Shown piece after piece: positions 47,995 to 60,319 of a DNA stretch of 64,000 nt (the first letter of the stretch is position 1; every line of letters begins with the position of its first letter). The stretch is from Congeria kusceri. Its lineage: Eukaryota > Mollusca > Bivalvia > Myida > Dreissenidae. Where the stretch lies: the NCBI GenBank assembly GCA_027627225.1, contig CM051024.1, forward strand, positions 46,420,547 to 46,484,546. Direction: 5' to 3'. The notes beneath the pieces are model-generated. The model searched no databases. It worked only from the letters and a program-made list of their open reading frames with translations, and had not been told where the DNA came from. A program made the translations under genes and the position numbers.

Positions 47995-48495
47995 ATGAAC
48001 GAAGAAATGAAGACATATTTGTTTTTAATCAATTTCTCATTATTCATCCAATTATGGAATGCGCGAAATATACTAGTAATCGAATGCGCAAATGCTAAAT
48101 TGTCGACTGTAGTAAGCAAGGAAACCGATGTCGTATTATATTATTGTACTAGTGCATGGTTTATAAATGAATTTATCTCAAGTTTTCGCTTTGCTATAAT
48201 AAAATGTTTGCGAATAATACTCCTGGGAAACGTTCGCATCATGACAGGACCTGAGAAAATGTATCAAAATGTGAAGTGTGAAATACTCAACAATGGCATC
48301 GTGATAGACAGATTCGAGTGTATTATAGACACCTTTAAACAAGAATCGATGTCAAAAATAAACAATGTTGTATATATTTTGCAAATCAACTCATTATTAC
48401 CAACTATATTTAGATATTTTATCAAAAAGTTATCGCTTATACAGAATAAGATTAAATGGACTTCCGCTCAGAATGCAAACAGGGAGATATACTAG
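47995..48495 (+). CDS. Hypothetical 166-codon open frame
   Basis: This is the longest frame in the right half outside LINE remnants. It encodes a hydrophobic N-terminus (T-Y-L-F-L-I-N-F-S-L-F-I) that could be a signal peptide, then several Cys (V-L-Y-Y-C, V-K-C-E, F-E-C-I), loosely like an extracellular domain, and a basic C-terminus. It lies between repeats, has no visible introns and no recognised family. In AT-rich DNA a chance frame of this length is uncommon but possible. Confidence 0.28.
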   Translation: MNEEMKTYLFLINFSLFIQLWNARNILVIECANAKLSTVVSKETDVVLYYCTSAWFINEFISSFRFAIIKCLRIILLGNVRIMTGPEKMYQNVKCEILNNGIVIDRFECIIDTFKQESMSKINNVVYILQINSLLPTIFRYFIKKLSLIQNKIKWTSAQNANREIY

Positions 48496-48597
48496 TAATC
48501 GAATTCCACAAGAGGAAAGATGTTCACAGTAGATAAACGAACTGTACGATGACCGGATATTGCGATTGGCTGTCAGTTGAACAGTGTAAAATTCTGT

Positions 48598-48745
48598 TAT
48601 TTGTTTTGATTTTTCGCCGTATTCAACAGAATTTCAGTCATATAACGGCGGTCAGTTAACCTACTCACACTTTTCCTGGGTAAGCTGGTTTACCAGTACT
48701 AAGCGCACATACTTATGTCAGTAACTGACAACTGCCCTACTTGAA
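48598..48745 (-). mobile_element. 5'-truncated copy of the SINE at 41.34 kb
   Basis: It shares GATTTTTCGCCGT, CCTACTCACACTTTTCCTGG and CAGTAACTGACAACTGCCCT in the same orientation, but lacks the tRNA head. About 85 percent identical. Confidence 0.85.
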
Positions 48746-49494
48746 TCAAACATGCGTGACGAAAAAGAGGTAATATTTTGGATACAACATAATGCATGCA
48801 GATGGATTTTTATGTATCTTGTTCTGTATAAACCATCCTGAAAAACTCAAATAAGCATTTTCTAGTATACTTTTCTCTTAATCATAACAGTGTGTTTAGC
48901 GAGGTCAGCTTGACACAAAAACAAAACATGAATTTAGCTGATTTTCTGCTTGAGTCCATCGTTGTCAGGCGTTTGTATTTGCGAAGTAATGTATATAACA
49001 CGTTAATGTTATTGAGTTTTATAATAAATCAGGATTATGAGCAAATTACAAGTCATTTAAAGCGTATCTTAAAATATGCCGACTGTACGTTTCTTGCAGT
49101 TGATACTGAACCTTACTTGTGATTTAACGAATGTGTTCTGTACCATGTCTTGCGAAGATTCTGTACGTTTCCTGCGACGCTATGAAGTGTTTCTTTTTAT
49201 TTTCCGAGTTATTACGTGCTATTGTATAGTATTGCAGGTTGAAATTAATACAGAAATTGCATTTTAAAGACAAACATCGGAGGCTTTCGTCATTTAATAC
49301 ATGTGTAGATATAACCATCGGTGCCCATGTGCGTAGATTGATAAAAAAACTGCAGTAGAAGGAAAACAACATTTAAGAGTAATTATTTCAAATAGACATA
49401 AATTACTAATTACACACATGATTAACAATATCCCAGTATATTGAATATTTACCGGGATTCCGACACGAACATACACAATGTTAACAAGAGAAAA

Positions 49495-50230
49495 GTTTTT
49501 CGGCGTAGCTGTCTTAAGATCACCTTTAACCTAGATTTCTTGCAATAATTATGCAGCGGGAAAATTGAATGCCAATAGAATTGGGCACATTTGCTAATTT
49601 TAGGGAATGCAAAATTTCAACAATCGTTTAATGTCTACCAATTATTGTTGCATACTTTTGGGTATTAAAATTTACATAATTGTTTACATAAGCGGTTAAA
49701 GTAAAGTTATAAACATATCCTCGAATACACTCTAGAATTGAGGCTAATTGTGAACCTATTTTCTCATTGTATGCCATGAACAGAATGCTATATTCATTTA
49801 CGTAATGAAATAAATATTGTGTTTAGCCTACATTTATATCAGCGGTACGCTATATAAATAGCAATTGTGCAATGTTCACATTCATAAATCTCATTCACAG
49901 AATTGCCGTTCCATGTAACCCATTGATTCTAGCGACTTGAACACATTCCAGAAACAGTACTGTCATTCTAAAAATAGCGCGCGTAGCTAGCAGCCGTTGT
50001 ATAGCTGTGTTAATATACTCATACATGCATCAATTAGCGTTCAGAGAACCATAAACCTAAACAATGTTTGCATTTCTTCATTATCTAGAGTTGCATATAA
50101 ATTTTCCCCATGAGACCAAAGCCAGTTAGACAGTTTGACATCATTTGAAGCCAATCTGAGGAACATTATATCCCAAAATACGCTACGCATTAGGATCTGA
50201 TGACGATGAGTAGAATGCAACGTTCTGACG
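49495..50230 (+). repeat. Composite repeat, segment Q (left arm of an inverted pair)
   Basis: TTTTTCGGCGTAGCTGTCTT, TTATGCAGCGGGAAAATTGA and TTAGCGTTCAGAGAACCATA recur inverted at 52565-53195, and the first two recur directly at 60325-60700. The arms are about 650 bp or more. Confidence 0.85.
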
Positions 50231-51700
50231 ACCTTTCAGTCAGTCTATCAATAGATTAGGCCATACCAATTTGATTCTATATTTTGCGTCTCCAGGCTGG
50301 TAGGGTTTCGGATGCCTGAACGAAAAAATCCACATTTTGATAAAGTGAAAAAACGAGGAAAAGAGAATAAAAATATTTGAAAAAAAAATAAAAAAATAAC
50401 TTGTAGGTGTTCTATTTATATTTGTTAACCATGGCGTGCAACTAGTCAATTTACACAGTTAAAATACAGTATTACAGTAGGTTCCCAATATGAAGATGAT
50501 ATATAACTGGTTTGCAAGAAAACATTTGCTTTAGCTTGTACCACTGCCATGAATAAGTTGTGAAAGAAAAATGTTTTTTTTTTATCTACTTGTTTGTTTT
50601 TTCCTGCCTGGTTGGTAGATTTCGAAAAGTCATGGGGACGCTAAACAAAGAATCAAATTTGTATGGCCTTAATTTGATGGTTTTAAAAAGCGAAAGTAAA
50701 ATATTATATTATGCCTAAAACGCTTCTATTTAGTTCGGATTCCGAAGTTGAGTTAGTACACATACATGTACATATTTTACCCTGTAAACATAATGTAAGA
50801 GTCACTTTGCGCAATGAAAAAAAAATACTTTGTGGAAGAAAAAAAACACTAAATCTGGTCGAAACTACAACAGAAAACCAAGGACAGAACGCTTTTATAA
50901 ACGTGCAATTGTATTGGCGGAGAATTAAATTAAACCATTAATAGCGTTTTAGACCGTTTGCGGAAGCCAACAGGATTTAGCAGAGCGGTTCAATAACCTG
51001 TACAACAGGAACTACGTTTTTTTTACTCTACATGCCACGAGATAACAGTAAATCAAAACCATGAATATAATTCTTCAAAACAGCAGACGGTTATGCCTTT
51101 TGTACCCTGTCAGCATTTGATTGAACATTCTGAGTTTTCGAGAAGTAACTAAACGTGGCGTCATTCGGTCGCCCTGTAGGAAGTTTATTGCACTTTAGAC
51201 CTATTGCCTTCACCGTATGGCCGTGATTAACTGTATGATTAAACAACATGATATCATCTGTATATGTCAGTTTGCTGGGATCCTGGTCAGTTATCACGTT
51301 TTGTGTGTGTGCGCGGCGTCTATATGTCAGGAGCATATGGCAGGAGCGTCTAGATTTTCTATTATATGTACTCAACAAAAAAAAAAAAATATCCACATAT
51401 TACGTATAAACGTATTTTATTGTTTTTCGATACCTGTATGTAATGTTTAAACAAAAGATAAAGTCAATGTAACTTTAATCATCTTTCAATAAAATGCTAG
51501 CTTGTTTTTCTAAATCAATTCCATATTTATGTTTAAACACAAAATACAAACGTGTAAAAAGGTGTAAAAATTAAAATCACAGAGACGATGAAAAAGAAAG
51601 TATCAACTTTTAAACCTCAATATCTTAAACAAGAAATGTCTTTAAAAAAGACAATCGGCGTTGAAATTAATATTGAGATGTCATTAAAAAATTACCTAAA
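50231..51700. other. Gene-free spacer between inverted Q arms
   Basis: The sequence is AT-rich with A-runs near 50380 and 51370. Frames at 50711-50941 and 51217-51450 have no domain or splice support. Confidence 0.4.
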
Positions 51701-51714
51701 CATAACAGGGGGCC

Positions 51715-53195
51715 AAGTTGACGGATACGCGACTTCTCAGACCCCAGATTTTTTTGCCCCCCCCCCCCCCCCACCTATATTTGGAAACTTGTTGGACCCC
51801 AGGTTTTTCGGACACCATAAGAAAACTTCTCGGACCCAACACTTTGTTTGAGTTACATTTATTAATTTGAAAATAAATAAAATTATTATTAATATCTGTA
51901 CCGTCTATAAGCCATCATACAGCTCCATGTTTTCACCAGTGATACATGAATAACCAAAATATTTTACGTTAACATAATTGTTATGAACAGTTATCTGAAT
52001 TTGTACACCAAGTAAACAATGTAAGAAAATAATGTCGGGAATGAATTACACTTATTATGTATCAGACGAGTCTATATAGTTATTGAAAGTACCGGTAATA
52101 TACCATACATTCATCTTTAAGTTAGAAGTTATCTAATATATATTAGAAGTCAAATAAGCATTTATACTCTGTATCCCAATAAAAATAAATATTCGGGGAA
52201 CATTCAGCGATTTTTGAAATATGTAGACTTTATTTTTGATAACACAAACATAAACATTCCTTAGACTATGACGATTTAAAATTATATTCGGTAGGGATAT
52301 GATATATCAAGGGTTCCTTTGTGCAATTAGTATTGCAAATTGTGTATTCATGCTACGCAAATAACAATTCGACGTATTCCGAATCTTCTTTACATTTTAT
52401 CTATAGACAAATGTAGCATCTTTTTACCAATAGAATAACATCTACTAGAGCAGTTGATAGAAAGTGCAATTATAAATAATTCTGACTAAATCGTAACCAC
52501 AGTTTAAATTTAAATTAACAGTAAGTTTATTTATATATATTCACCATTTATTGAAATTTTTAGGTTATGGTTCTCTGAACGCTAATTGCATGTATGAGTA
52601 TACTAACAGCTATACAACGGTTGCTAGCTACGCGCGCTATTTTTATAATGACATTACTGTTTCTGGAATGTTTTGAACTCGCTAGAATCAATGGGCTACG
52701 TGGAACGGCAACTCTGTTAATGAGAGTCGTCAGAACGTTACATTCTACTCATCGTCATCCGATCCTAATGCGTAGCGTATTTTGGGATAAAATGTTCCTC
52801 AGATTATGAATGGAAACATTGCACAATTGCTATTTATATAGCGTACCGTTTATATAAATGTAGGCTAAACAAAATAGTTATTTCGTTACGTGAATGAATA
52901 TAGGATTCGGTTTATGGCATACAATGAGAAAATACATTCATAATTAGCCTCAGTTCTAGAGTTTATGCCGAGGATATGTTTATTACTTTATTTTAACTGC
53001 TTATGTAAACAATGATGTAAATTTTAATACCCAAAAGTATGAAACACTAATTGGTAGACATTAAACGATTGTTGTAAGTTTGCATTACCTAAAATTAGAA
53101 AATGTGCCTTATTCTATTGGCATTCAATTTTCCCGCTGCATAATTATTGCAAGAAATCTAGGTCAAAAGCGATCTTAGCTGCGCCGAAAAAAAAC
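51715..53195 (-). repeat. Composite repeat, full copy (P then inverted Q)
   Basis: It begins near a poly-C run (51755) with TCTCAGACCCCAG and TTTTCGGACACCAT words, continues through P (to about 52390), and ends with inverted Q finishing at GCTGCGCCGAAAAA. Read on the minus strand it is collinear with 60325-61325, so P and Q belong to one element of 1.0-1.5 kb. No transposase seen. Confidence 0.78.
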
Positions 53196-53564
53196 ATGAA
53201 TACTTATCAGATTTCATTGGACGACTATCAATTTAAAGAACATATTCTTACGCTTTCGATTTAATGTGCCTAATTACTTAACTGTATTTTTTAATACCGA
53301 ATAACCCGCCCAAAACTTTTATTTTCTCGTAAGCAATGCACATGAACACACATTTTGTGTAAGGTGACGTTGCCATCGATATTGTGTGGACAGTCAGTTC
53401 GTTAGATCATCCAAATAATGTATAATAATGGACGAGAAAAAGCAGGTTGTTTGGTATGCTCCGAACAGGACGGAGTGTAATTTATTTAAATCGAACGTTT
53501 TATTGTACAATGGCAACAGTTTGTTCTCTTCTCACAAGTAACTGCTCAGTGATTTTCATTTTTA

Positions 53565-54460
53565 TGCCCCTACTTTAGAGGGGGGGGGGGGATATAGATT
53601 TGCCCTTGAAAGTCCGTCCGTCCGTCGGATTTTTGTGTCGCGCATAACTCAAAATGTATAACTGCTGGAATGATGAATCTTTTTAAGCATCTTCATTGGC
53701 ATCAGGGCTTGTGCACCTGGGTATTTTGATGCAGTTTTTTTTCCGACATCAGCGAGTTATAGCCCTTTTTTTAATCAAAAAAAATGCATTTTTGGACTTG
53801 TGTCGCGCGTAACTCAAAAAGTATTGCAGCAAGAGTGATGAAACTTTATAAAAATATTCACCACCATGTGATATTGTGCACCTTAGTGTTTTGGCGCAGT
53901 TTTTTCGGACGTCAGCAGAGTTATGGCCCTATTTTAGAAAAAATGACATTTTTGGACTTGTGTCGCGTGGTACTCGAAAAGTATAACTGCTACAGTGATG
54001 AAACTTTATAAACATATTAATCAGCATGGGAAAATGTGAACCTATGTATTTTGGTGCAGTTTTTTCAGACGCCAGTGGAGTTATGGTCCTTTATTAGCAA
54101 AAAATGATATTTTTGGACTTGTGTCGCACGTAACTCAAAAATTATTACTGCTAGCGTGATGAAACTTGATATACATATTATTCGACAAGTGAACTTGTGC
54201 ACTTGGGTATTTTGGTGCAGTTTTTGTCCCGCCATCAGTGGAGTAATGGCCCCTTTTTAGCAAACAATGACATTTTTGGATTTGTGTCGCGAATAACTAA
54301 AAAAGTATAACTGGCACATTGATGAAACCTTACAAACATATTCATCAGCATGTGAACTTGTGCACCTTGGTATTTTTGTGCATTTTTTCCAAAATCAGCA
54401 GAGTTTTCTGACAACCAGCGGAATGCGGGGGCATCCGTGTCCTACGGACACATGTCTAGT
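53565..54460 (+). mobile_element. Helitron-like (pearl/HINE-type) element with about five monomers of about 165 bp
   Basis: After a G-rich start and GTCCGTCCGTCCGTC, monomers carry TTTTGGACTTGTGTCGCG, AACTCAAAAAGTAT, GTGATGAAACTTTATA and GGTATTTTGGTGCAGTTTTT. The 3' end has the perfect hairpin GTGTCC-TAC-GGACAC, four bases, then CTAGT and a T-starting flank. This is the Helitron 3' signature; the RepHel protein is absent, so it is non-autonomous. Confidence 0.75.
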
Positions 54461-54959
54461 TACACATGTTAAGTTTGTGTTTTGTGTTTTATCATAAATC
54501 TGAAATTGATTTTTTAGAAATAAATAGCATTTTTTTTAAAGATGATTTACACTGACCTTATTTTTTGTTTAAATATAACATTTAGGTATCGGAAAAACAA
54601 TAGAACATATTAGTGGATACTTTCATTGTCTGTTGAGTATATTCGAGTAAAATTGAGAAGAACTGCCCTGTTATTATATACAGTTTTTCGCCAGCATTTT
54701 AATTTTGTATTAAAACAAAAACCATGCAACTTATTGCTGCTCACTGTAAAATATTCAGAGCTGGACATTTGATACCAATAAATTGTCGAGAATCATCCTG
54801 TGGTCCACTCGAAAGTGGGCCGTATATCATATACATGTAGTTCCATATTTTTCTTTTAAAAGAGACATTTCCCGTAACGGTGACTGATTTAAATGGTTAT
54901 TTTCTTAAAACGACATCGTGTATCCTAGGACTCTGAATGTTCCCCTTGTACAGATGGTA

Positions 54960-55700
54960 ATAGTGACATCTTTGAAAGTGATAAGTCCCCCGCAATGCGA
55001 CTTCTGTGAGCTACGGTATTGTAATAGCATGTCTGAAACTTTCCAAGTCAGCCTATGATAGCATTAACAAGACAAAAGAAAACGATGGGCTAATGTGGTT
55101 CTGTAAACATTGTCGCATAACCTTTCATGGAACAAAAAAGTTTCTGGCTAATATTTCCACTTAAGAGGATACATTTGTTGCGCTTGATGTAAAACTGAAG
55201 CATGTGGAAAATAATCCTCCAAAGTCAAATGTTAAAATGTTGTTGAAAATAATATTAATAATAGTGCTGACGACAGCAAATCAGTTTCTGTAGTACAGTT
55301 AGTCACAAATGTTCTAGAAAAACAGAGAATGAGAGATGAAAAAAACTTAACATTGCGCTATGGCCTCTCAGAAAGTCATAAGTCCAGTAGAGAAGAGCGC
55401 ATCGAAGCAGAGTATCCCAGGTTATCTTGGAAGGGATGGGTATCTAAAACTTTAAATTTAGGGAGCATCCTTTTCGATTGGGAAAATTGTGCCAAACTCT
55501 AGTAAACCAAGACCAATAAAATTTTATGTTGAATCTCAGGAATTCAAGAGGAAAATATTCGAAATTATCTAAGGTTGAGTAACACAAGATTTTTTTTAGA
55601 GTGATCTTACTCCTGCTCAGAGAGAAGAAGCGTATCAAACGGATGAAAACACAAACGAACCCCTCTGAAAGCGGTTTGTCTAGGGGGCGCCTCCCAAGGG
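54960..55700 (+). pseudogene. LINE ORF1 remnant with PHD-like zinc finger
   Basis: Frames joined by eye give C-D-F-C-E-L-R-Y-C, then after a one-base shift A-C-L-K-L-S-K-S-A-Y-D-S and M-W-F-C-K-H-C, a PHD-like finger typical of some CR1-type ORF1 proteins. Next come E-K-Q-R-M-R-D-E-K-N-L, R-P-I-K-F-Y-V-E-S and L-T-P-A-Q-R-E-E-A, matching ORF1 C-terminal domains. Several frameshifts make it dead. Confidence 0.72.
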
Positions 55701-55782
55701 CACTCCTACCACTCCACTCAGAAGGCCTCAAATTCAGTCAATAACTTTGTAAATACATGTAAGTTAAATAAAGTTCCAGTTA

Positions 55783-56219
55783 CGAGGGTGGTCCCAGTAA
55801 ATCGTGGACATTGTTAATAAGATTATTAAAAACATGACATCACCATAATGTTTTGCAAATATATTCTACTGATATACAAGGAACATACATTAAATATAAC
55901 GTGTTTACGTTATTTTACCAAAAATGGCATCAAAATAACAACACATAACTGGTGAACCGTACAAACAAACATACGTACATGTTTGTCAGTGAGCATTTTG
56001 ACGTCGCAGAAGCTATTAAACTATCCGACTTAAAGTCACAATTTTTCGAAGTATTCCCCTCCGCACAGCACACACTTTTCATGTCTGTCTATCCACGTAA
56101 GATAAATATCATTAAACCATTCCAAGTCGCATTTAATAAAATATTAGTGTGCATATCAATCTCCGTTTGTAAAAATTGATGAAATTGAAAAAATCCACCA
56201 TTTACTGGGACAACCCTGG
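55783..56219. mobile_element. Mariner-like MITE, 437 bp, TA target duplication
   Basis: The ends are inverted: CGAGGGTGGTCCCAGTAAAT at the left and ATTTACTGGGACAACCCTGG at the right. TA flanks both sides (55781-55782 and 56220-56221), as for Tc1/mariner. A 75-codon frame inside shows no DDE catalytic pattern. Confidence 0.82.
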
Positions 56220-56429
56220 TACATACAGTTATTACATATACCTTTATTACCTCCGTTTTCTGAAGAATTACATACTTACAGGTTGGATACCAGTAATTCC
56301 TATTCCCATATAAAATGGCCATCTTTCCAAGCATTTTTCTAGCCTTAACTTTATTTCAGATTGTGCAAGCATTGTATCAATTTAAAGGTGAATCTTTCTT
56401 CTTCCAAAAATTGCAATAAAAAAAGATAT

Positions 56430-56720
56430 GTCATGTTACTTCTAAGAAAATGCATCTCGCCTGAATGCAGTCATCTGTAGAAAACAGGGTTTCATACCAC
56501 AGAAAACACACCCCAAAAGTTCACCTTTCAAGTTAGCCTCCAATGAAATACACCAAAATGTTCTAGACACACATGGGATACAAGAAATAACCTCAAAAGA
56601 CATGTCTGAGATTGCTAAATGGCTTTTATACCAGAAGAGAAAAGGAACTCTTTAGTAATAGGCACTACTTTTGGACCACGGAAGGATAAACAATGAATTA
56701 CTGGTATCTATATAAATCGG
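56430..56720 (-). repeat. Dispersed repeat with Cys-rich frame, copy 2
   Basis: It matches 37378-37700. The minus-strand translation keeps I-S-L-E-A, E-L-L-G-C-V-F-C-G but has stops further on. Confidence 0.5.
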
Positions 56721-57650
56721 TCTTATTGACAAAAATCGATTTTTATTTTTTTGCATATTCAGAATCCACAAGCATATTCATTAAAAGTATTGACAATTTG
56801 GAATCAATATGTCAAATACTTTTTTTGTACAGGGTTTTAAACATCTAAAAGTTAAAATGACGTCGAAAATAAGAAAAACGACGTTGCGAACGTCATAGTA
56901 AGATAATGAACATACAACTTACTTGTACAATAAAACCTATGTTAAAATACTTCATTTAGGACCTTGAAATTAGTTCTTTATTATGGTGGTCTTAATATTG
57001 GTTGAATAAATAGTAACATTTTAAAAGTTTATTTTTTAGACTTAAAAGTCACAAAAGCAACATACTTTTTTTAAGATCTACTATTACGCTCATGTGTATG
57101 ATCGAAAAGTGTTCTAAAACGTACCGGTATTATTATTTTTTACAGAAAAAACATAACTCACTTAAATTGGCATTATTATTAAGTGAATCTTATTAGCTGT
57201 GTTGTAACACATTTAGACAATGAATTTAGGAATCTGAACATATACTGTTACTTATTTATGTTTTGCATCTGTTTTATGAAAATACTGAAATTACAGAAGA
57301 AAAATGACACAAGACTTTATCTGTTCCTGATCAGAAGTTAATAACACACACGTGGATAGCTGAATTAATGATTACATGAATAAGCATACTAATTCTTGAA
57401 ATAATAAGCGGAAATCTGGATGAGTGATCGAATGCGACAGAAGTAAAATAATATGACTTGTGTCACGTGACTTTAATGGAGGAGTACACATGTTTTTGAG
57501 CTCTGTCATTCTGCTGGATTTAAACTGTTTTCCGGTGATGAAGGGTCTCAATTTTTGGATTAAATTGTTAAACAATCATCATACTGTTTATGTCTGCAAA
57601 AAAGCACTCCTAGCAATACAGGTAATAAAAATCCAAGAGAAAAGTTATTT
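56721..57650. other. Gene-free AT-rich stretch
   Basis: I see no coding or repeat structure beyond A/T runs. Confidence 0.45.
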
Positions 57651-57839
57651 CGCCATTATTGGAGGACAGCACGGGGAAATCGGGCACCTCGGACATTGAT
57701 CACGCAGACAAGAGATGGAAACAGATGGATACACAAGTGGACAGTGGTCAGTATAATTCTCAGTATTTCTCTATCGACTTCAGTGCAAATTGGCCATACA
57801 TGGCATATTCACAGCCTTATCCTGGATATGGCCAGAGTC

Positions 57840-58610
57840 CTCCACCCCCATACCGCCACAAAACAGCGACTGAAAGAGAGGAACATAAGCATAGGCGTGC
57901 AGCTGCCAAAGGACGTACGAGACGCTCGCAAACCACTGTACGATGTTATGCGGCGCGCAAAGGATGACGGGAAGAACGTTAAGTTTTTTGCCCGACGCTT
58001 TACATCAACGGTAGCCCATACAAGACCTCCGATGACACCACCATGGACCAGTAGGGGCGTCACACGGAGCATACCATTCGGTACGATCCTGGAACATCAA
58101 TGGATGGAAACGAAAATTGACGAAGACTTTATTGACCATCTACAACAGTTTGACATAATTTTTCTCTGTGAAACATGGATAAGCAGCAACAATTCCACTA
58201 ACTTGGAAATTCTGAACTTTGTAAGTGAACACATCTATGGACAAAAAACTAAAACGAAATCAGGACGATGTAGTGGTGGAATATCCATTTACTTTAAAAC
58301 GTTTTTGAAAGAACATATGACTATTGTCAGCAGAGACAACCACGGGATTTTATGGTTAAAACTAGATAAGTCTTTATTTTCACATGTTTACATTTGTCAT
58401 GCATACCGATTACCAAGTAATTTAAAACTAGAGATGATTTTGATATTTTTTTTAACAAATCGAATCTGATATGTTAAAATTCTATAATCTAGGCTTTACA
58501 TTCATAACAGGAGATCTAAATTGTAGAACCTCAAACGATTATGATTTTATCATTTTTGACAGATTTAGAGGATTTTCAACCGATGATAACTCATGTAAAT
58601 GATCATTATT
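57840..58610 (+). pseudogene. LINE remnant: ORF1 C-terminus and ORF2 endonuclease N-terminus
   Basis: ORF1 end: L-P-K-D-V-R-D-A-R-K-P-L, M-R-R-A-K-D-D-G-K-N-V-K-F, then in another frame D-A-L-Y-I-N-G-S-P-Y. A stop is followed by the AP-endonuclease start: D-F-I-D-H-L-Q-Q-F-D-I-I-F-L-C-E-T-W-I, a C-S-G-G-I-S-I-Y stretch, and I-T-G-D-L-N-C-R-T (the GDFN-type motif) after frameshifts. The catalytic Glu of the CETW motif is kept. There is no reverse-transcriptase part. Confidence 0.82.
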
Positions 58611-60310
58611 TACAGCGTTACAGCTGTGAGAAATCTTTTACTATGTCAAGCCACTGGTTTTCTAATAGCAAACGGCAGATTAGGTTTTGATAGTAACGTC
58701 AAAAGTTGGGTATCACGACTGTAACAATTATGATTAGGTTTTGATAGTAATATGGGAGAATACTCTTTTTGCTCTAAAGTGATAGATAAGGCAATATACG
58801 GTACACAAGTGACACGCCAGCCGTTTACTGCTTGTGTAAGATCAAAGCACAGTCCCGACAAAGTAATAAAATAAGGCAATATACGGTATACTTATTGACA
58901 CGGCAATGATATCCAGCCCGAATATGATATCGCCGGACTCAGCGGGGGGGGGGGGGGGGGCTGGAGCCCTAAAGCCCGGGCCTGAAGCCGTGCCTGCTGA
59001 TTGTATGTGATAAATTTTTTTTCGATTTGATATATTATTATATTCATATTCTCTTCATGCTAAAAACAGAACTGGTAATAGAGAAATAAGGAAACAGACA
59101 TAATACAAACATAGGCCTATTGTTTATTGCATTTTATGCTGCACACTAAAACTATTTGGATTCAAAGATCAAGTCCTAGTCTTGTAGTGGGCAAGAGTTT
59201 GCTGTCGCCTTGACTTCATCCATCGGACTAAAGAGATCTACCTAGACAGCATTGATGTTTAAAGAAACATTTTCGTCCATGTTCCGCCCCTTTACTCTCT
59301 TGCGAGCTGTCGTGTCAAAGAAATGATTCCTGAAATGTAATCGGGAAATATACAAGCGTTTCATTATTATGTGGTTGAGCAAACTACAAATAACTAATCA
59401 GTAGTATTCATTTCAATTATGCATGGATTCATGCTTATATGTTTGAAATAATGATTCTCTGGTAAGAATTAAAGTATCCGCCCTACGTTTGGCATCTTCA
59501 GCAGCAATATTATGTAATTTATTGACGATTAAACAAAAAATATTCCACACATAGCCTGTCAATGTATGTTTAAAAAGATGTTTGCAGTTGCAGTTTTTGA
59601 ACAAAATACTAAATTAATCTAACAAAAACTCTAATGGAAAGATGTATTTCTGTTTTGACAGGGCACTCGTCTTTATTTCGTAAAATTTGGTTCAGAATTA
59701 ATAGAGAAATTATAAAAAATGTTACATGAAAGCGAGAGATTGTTTTTGGTGGAATGACCCACACAGAACAAAAAAGATCACGTGGTACAGGCATCGTGGG
59801 ATAGTCTGGGCATTTAGATATAGAGGACATACGTCACCTTAAATACAGTGGTTGTAAATGTTTAAACTAAAATATTCATTTACATATTTTCTATAACTAT
59901 ATTAACTATAACATTTGTTAAATACTATAATTATTAATTTATTAAGTATTCCACAGAGTATGAATTGTATTTTACTGCAAATGAAGTTTGTTTTGAAAGC
60001 AATTGATTAAGATTTCTTTTCTTTCTTTCTTGGTTTGGAACGATAGTCGTGTAACCAGACTTAACTTGCCAACAACAACGCAGTAAAACCCTTTACATAA
60101 TGTATTGCTCCTGTGGCTGTTCTTGCATTTTCCAGAAATAGGAAATGGATCATTATACAAACAACATAGTAGCAGACGCTGATACAGTGGCGTAGTCGCT
60201 AACCTTCGTAGGATGGGTTTGTGTTATTTATGTTGTGCGCATAATGGTTTTGATCCTGATTTGTTTATTTTAAACATTCATATTATTTTTAATATGTCGA
60301 CCTTTTAAAT
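58611..60310. other. Gene-free stretch with a poly-G run
   Basis: GGTTTTGATAGTAA occurs twice (58680, 58737). A run of about 18 G near 58945 sits in the phrase CAGCGGGG...GGCTGGAGC. The rest is AT-rich and featureless. Confidence 0.45.
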
Positions 60311-60319
60311 AAAAGTATC

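Noticed and set aside
57659..57967. 102-codon Arg-rich frame
   Set aside because: It is a wrong-frame reading of the LINE ORF1 remnant.
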